A stretch of 64,000 bases of DNA from Symsagittifera roscoffensis (taxonomy: Eukaryota; Xenacoelomorpha; Acoela; Convolutidae): positions 12,431,673 to 12,495,672 of the forward strand of contig NC_087067.1 in NCBI RefSeq assembly GCF_963678635.1, read 5' to 3'. A program made the position numbers and the translations under genes. Shown piece by piece: positions 60,848 through 64,000 of this stretch; position 1 is the first letter of the stretch; each line of letters opens with the position of its first letter. The notes below the pieces were generated by a model. The model did no database searches, had not been told where the DNA came from, and was given only the letters and a program-made list of their open reading frames with translations.

Positions 60848-63462
60848 CGTGGGCTAAAAAAATTATTATTTTGAGATTGAAAAGCGGTGGTATGGGGCTG
60901 TTCAATAATTTGTTCATAAGTATTATCATCTTGTGATTGATGTGTCATTATATGTTGGACGGGACTTTGCGATGTATTGAGTCGAAAATTTGGATTATGT
61001 GTGATTGCTAAATTTCGAAAATTTCGTGGGACTAGGGATAGTGGATGGTTATTTGGTAGGGGTGGTAATTGTGGTGCCGTTGGCTGTGTGTCGACATTGT
61101 TATGTTCTTCGTCGTATGTATTTTGTCGTGTTGTTATTTTTGTGTTATATTCTTTTATTTGTGCGTCTAAAAGAATTTTGTTTATAGATGTGGAAAAAAT
61201 TCCAAAAAATCCTGCAAAGAGTATGCGTGCTACGCTTGCTTGTCTGTTTACTTGTGTGTGTATAGCACATGTATTGTAGATTCCTTTTAAAAGTGAGAAA
61301 AGAAATCCAATAAAGTTAAACATTGCGTATAAAATAGTCAATTTTTCTAAGATGTAGTAGGGCCATCCTAGAAAATCAAGGATTTCATTCTTGAGTGTAA
61401 CAAAGCTAAAAATGTTGATTGGTGATATATCTTGGGGACGGTATTTTTCGCCGTTTAGATATATATAATCTTTAATGTCTTTAAAATATCCGCTATAGTC
61501 TTGCGTGTAGATATCGGCAAATCCTGCGGTTTCTGCAAGTTTGCGTAAGTTTTGGTCTATTGATTGTCTTTGTATAGTGTCCATTTGTGTTAATAATTCT
61601 TGGAATTGTTGTGTTCTAATGTGATGTTGAATATCTGATTTTGAATAGATTCCTATTGATTGTAAGTCTATATTTGGGTTTCGAGCAATAGCGCGAATGC
61701 TTTCTGGTGAAAATTTTTTGAGTGATTGCATTAATGTGGGATATGGAGTGAGAAGATAATATTTATTTTCATCAGGGTTTAGTTGTACTACATTGTGGCT
61801 ATTTTCTGATCCACATGGGACTGCGGTATCCCAGAAATAGGTTCTTCGTGAAAGTGTATCCACGAAATGTACTTTATTCTTATAAAAGATAGGGATTCTT
61901 TTATAACATCGTTTATCTTCAAAAACGTATAGTGGTGATACTTTTTTAGTACAAGTATAAAACCATAAGATGTTTCCTTCATAGTCTAAAAAATTTGATC
62001 TATTTCCTGATAATAAGTATCCTGCGTAGGGTGTTTTTAATACTGCTAGTGCAAGTGATTGTAATATTTGTGTTCGTTCTAATTCGCATAGTTGGTGTAG
62101 TGTTTCTAATTCGGAGAGTGACATTTCTTGAAAAATGCGGCTAATTGTATAGTCTAGTTTCATATCCAAATGAATATCATAGTGGATATTACCGAAATAT
62201 GTAGTATTCATTAGTGATAATTCTTGTAAGCGTGTGCTTCTGGTGTCATAAGGTTTTAGATGTCCACCAGGTTGTCCGTTGCTTTTTTCAAAATTAACTG
62301 GTATATAGGATGTTCCTTCGTTTAGAGGATGACCTGTGGCATATGGGTCGATTTTTACTTTTCCAGTGGTCATGTCGAATCCTTTTTCGTATTCAACTAA
62401 TATTTCAGAGTATTGTGTTCTGTGAAGTGGATTCCTGTATTTACATGCAAGTTCTGTTTCTTGATATATTTGAAAACGTGTCAATTTATTTTCTATATTG
62501 TCTATGTTTCTAAAATCGGAACTTAGTTTGCGTGATGGATGGACTTGTTCATATGGAATTGATTGTATAAAATATTTTTCGTGAAATTTTATCATACGAG
62601 CGTGTATTTTTGCTACTTGAAATGTTGTACATGTATCTTCGGGGAACCAAACAATTGTTGCTTGTGTTCTTGTTGTAGGGTCGCAATATCCTTGATCATT
62701 TTTACAAGGTAGTCGGATTCCTTGATAGATCATTGTATTATCTGATAAATCTCGTGTGAGTTGTATTTTTTCGAGTTGTATTTTCCAATCGAAAAACATT
62801 ATTTCTTGGTATCCTTTATTTTTTGTGTCTGCTTTGCAGTTTGATGGGTTATTTATACCAATGTGTGGTATCCAATGTTTATCATGTAGGTCATAGGTTA
62901 ATCGTCCGTGTGCGCCGTTATACGGGTATTTTTCGTCTAGTTTTATATGTCCTTGGTGTCTTTCAAGTTGTGATTGATGTACAGAGTCTGAAAAAACTTG
63001 AAAATTAACTAATTTTCTTTGGGAGTTTTTATTTTGTGTGATGTTTAGTCTAAGTAATTCATTTTTACAATCGTCGGGATTGAGATGTAAAAGACGTTCT
63101 ATATTACTTTGATAGAATGATTCATGGTCAAGTCGGTTTTTGTTGCCGTTGGAGACTTGTGAACAATGTACTTTCTTTTCGGAAAATGTCGCTGTGAATT
63201 TATAACCTGTAACTGTTGTTGCTCGGGCTTTTGAATAGAGTGTTGCTATTATATCTGTGGTTTCTATAGCTTGTGGTTCTGTTTCACATTGTGATACTTG
63301 ATTTATTGCATATTTGTGTAGTGTTTTTTGTTCATTTTCTTCGCAATCGTAATGTGTTACTAATAAATCTTGTGGTCCTGTACGAGGGGAAGGGTTTATG
63401 TTTTGATTTGAGGTTACTAGAAAAAGGAGTTGGAGAAAAATTAATAATTTTAGAATATACAT
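60844..63462 (-). CDS. env: envelope-like membrane glycoprotein, 872 aa, copy B
   Basis: Intact and the same length as copy A Env, with about 15 amino-acid differences scattered along it. The signal peptide, both hydrophobic segments and PTAP in the tail are kept; the residues just before PTAP differ (TQ in place of IT). Confidence 0.85.
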   Translation of the reverse strand: MYILKLLIFLQLLFLVTSNQNINPSPRTGPQDLLVTHYDCEENEQKTLHKYAINQVSQCETEPQAIETTDIIATLYSKARATTVTGYKFTATFSEKKVHCSQVSNGNKNRLDHESFYQSNIERLLHLNPDDCKNELLRLNITQNKNSQRKLVNFQVFSDSVHQSQLERHQGHIKLDEKYPYNGAHGRLTYDLHDKHWIPHIGINNPSNCKADTKNKGYQEIMFFDWKIQLEKIQLTRDLSDNTMIYQGIRLPCKNDQGYCDPTTRTQATIVWFPEDTCTTFQVAKIHARMIKFHEKYFIQSIPYEQVHPSRKLSSDFRNIDNIENKLTRFQIYQETELACKYRNPLHRTQYSEILVEYEKGFDMTTGKVKIDPYATGHPLNEGTSYIPVNFEKSNGQPGGHLKPYDTRSTRLQELSLMNTTYFGNIHYDIHLDMKLDYTISRIFQEMSLSELETLHQLCELERTQILQSLALAVLKTPYAGYLLSGNRSNFLDYEGNILWFYTCTKKVSPLYVFEDKRCYKRIPIFYKNKVHFVDTLSRRTYFWDTAVPCGSENSHNVVQLNPDENKYYLLTPYPTLMQSLKKFSPESIRAIARNPNIDLQSIGIYSKSDIQHHIRTQQFQELLTQMDTIQRQSIDQNLRKLAETAGFADIYTQDYSGYFKDIKDYIYLNGEKYRPQDISPINIFSFVTLKNEILDFLGWPYYILEKLTILYAMFNFIGFLFSLLKGIYNTCAIHTQVNRQASVARILFAGFFGIFSTSINKILLDAQIKEYNTKITTRQNTYDEEHNNVDTQPTAPQLPPLPNNHPLSLVPRNFRNLAITHNPNFRLNTSQSPVQHIMTHQSQDDNTYEQIIEQPHTTAFQSQNNNFFSPR

Positions 63463-64000
63463 GTGTAGGATAATCCTGAGTATGGATTGTAAAATGTAAT
63501 GTAACCAATTGTGTTTTTGGTGTATCTGTCGTATTTATATATTACTTCAGTAGTTATAAACGGTGGTGGTAGTGATTGAGCTGTTATGTTAGGTGGATTT
63601 AATGGGTAGGGATGTTGGGTAATGTTATTTAACTTAACTGTGATTTCAAACTTTAATTGTAAACTGTTTTGTTGGAGTATTTGAATATTGTGATCACGGA
63701 TATCGTTATGAATATCTTGGCGATATTGTAATCTATTAAGTGCCCAGTTATGAAGGCGGTTACTTTCTTGATGTTGTCCAAATAATGGTGGAGGTGCTGT
63801 GAATGTATTCCAATCTAAACTTAAAGGGATATTTATTGATGATTGTTCTCGATATCTGGCGTCGAGATTATTTGGAAAATTTAAGTTAAAGGGTAGTGGT
63901 GAAAATTGGCTTATTGATGGTGTTGATGGTAGTGATAATGTTTCTGGTAGTGATGAGGATGTTGTTGTATCCGTAGAAATATCTATGGGGTCATTGACTA
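63450..64000 (-). CDS. ATG-less ORF upstream of env, copy B (partial)
   Basis: C-terminal part of the ORF seen at 46914-48050. It is open to the window edge, has no in-frame ATG, and its last 13 nt overlap the env start as in copy A. Confidence 0.7.
   Translation of the reverse strand, partial: VNDPIDISTDTTTSSSLPETLSLPSTPSISQFSPLPFNLNFPNNLDARYREQSSINIPLSLDWNTFTAPPPLFGQHQESNRLHNWALNRLQYRQDIHNDIRDHNIQILQQNSLQLKFEITVKLNNITQHPYPLNPPNITAQSLPPPFITTEVIYKYDRYTKNTIGYITFYNPYSGLSYTCIF

Larger units (their letters stand above)
57072..64000 (-). mobile_element. LTR retroelement, copy B (partial, continues past the window)
   Basis: From 57077 upward the sequence repeats 40522 upward, with small indels, through LTR, last ORF, Env and into the ATG-less ORF. 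Its upstream half lies beyond position 64000. Env differs from copy A at about 15 of 872 residues with no indel. Confidence 0.85.

Overview
This is a gene-poor, AT-rich stretch of animal nuclear DNA. Two multi-exon host genes with GT-AG introns and metazoan products sit among many transposable elements. One product is a transgelin/calponin-family muscle protein and the other a cathepsin B-like protease. The transgelin sequence reads most like lophotrochozoan (flatworm/mollusc) myophilin-type proteins, but that placement is a guess from memory; only 'invertebrate animal' is well supported.

Layout. 1-10000: no host gene; about 1 kb terminal-inverted-repeat (TIR) elements filled with ATCGAT-type palindromic arrays, a G-rich and a C-rich tract, hAT-like MITEs, and a roughly 710-bp tandem array of a hairpin-ended repeat ('family D'). 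10072-16493 (minus strand): a complete three-exon transgelin-like gene of 190 residues, with four TE insertions in its first intron. 17460-21520: a decayed CR1/L2-type LINE whose ORF1 remnant carries SGNH-esterase motifs. 22176-23267: another palindromic TIR element. 23270-29510: a tandem duplication whose two units each contain exon 1 of the cathepsin gene. 29201-37680 (plus strand): a complete four-exon cathepsin B-like gene of 340 residues, with splice phases that join exactly; a second LINE fragment and a TIR element lie in its last intron. 37700-40518: repeats only.

40519-64000 (minus strand): two head-to-tail copies of a large Ty3/gypsy-like, envelope-bearing LTR element that share one LTR. 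Copy A is complete (leader ORF, Gag-protease, RT/RNase H, integrase, small ORFs, a 378-codon ORF without ATG, Env, 601-aa ORF, LTR). Copy B is cut by the window end. The unusual part is the 3' half: a chain of ORFs whose starts and stops touch or overlap (TAA-ATG, a 13-nt overlap, ATGA), an ATG-less ORF kept open in both copies, an unrecognised 600-aa protein after Env, and a predicted 78-nt intron starting one codon after its stop. Gag and RT are in one frame separated by a single UAA, and two frame transitions (leader-to-Gag and RNase H-to-integrase) are both of the -1 type. Whether these are decoding signals or decay cannot be decided here.

The element with its polycistron-like 3' half is the best candidate for something undescribed. 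The TIR elements that share a plan (short TIRs, about 1 kb, interior of degenerate palindromic satellite) come second.
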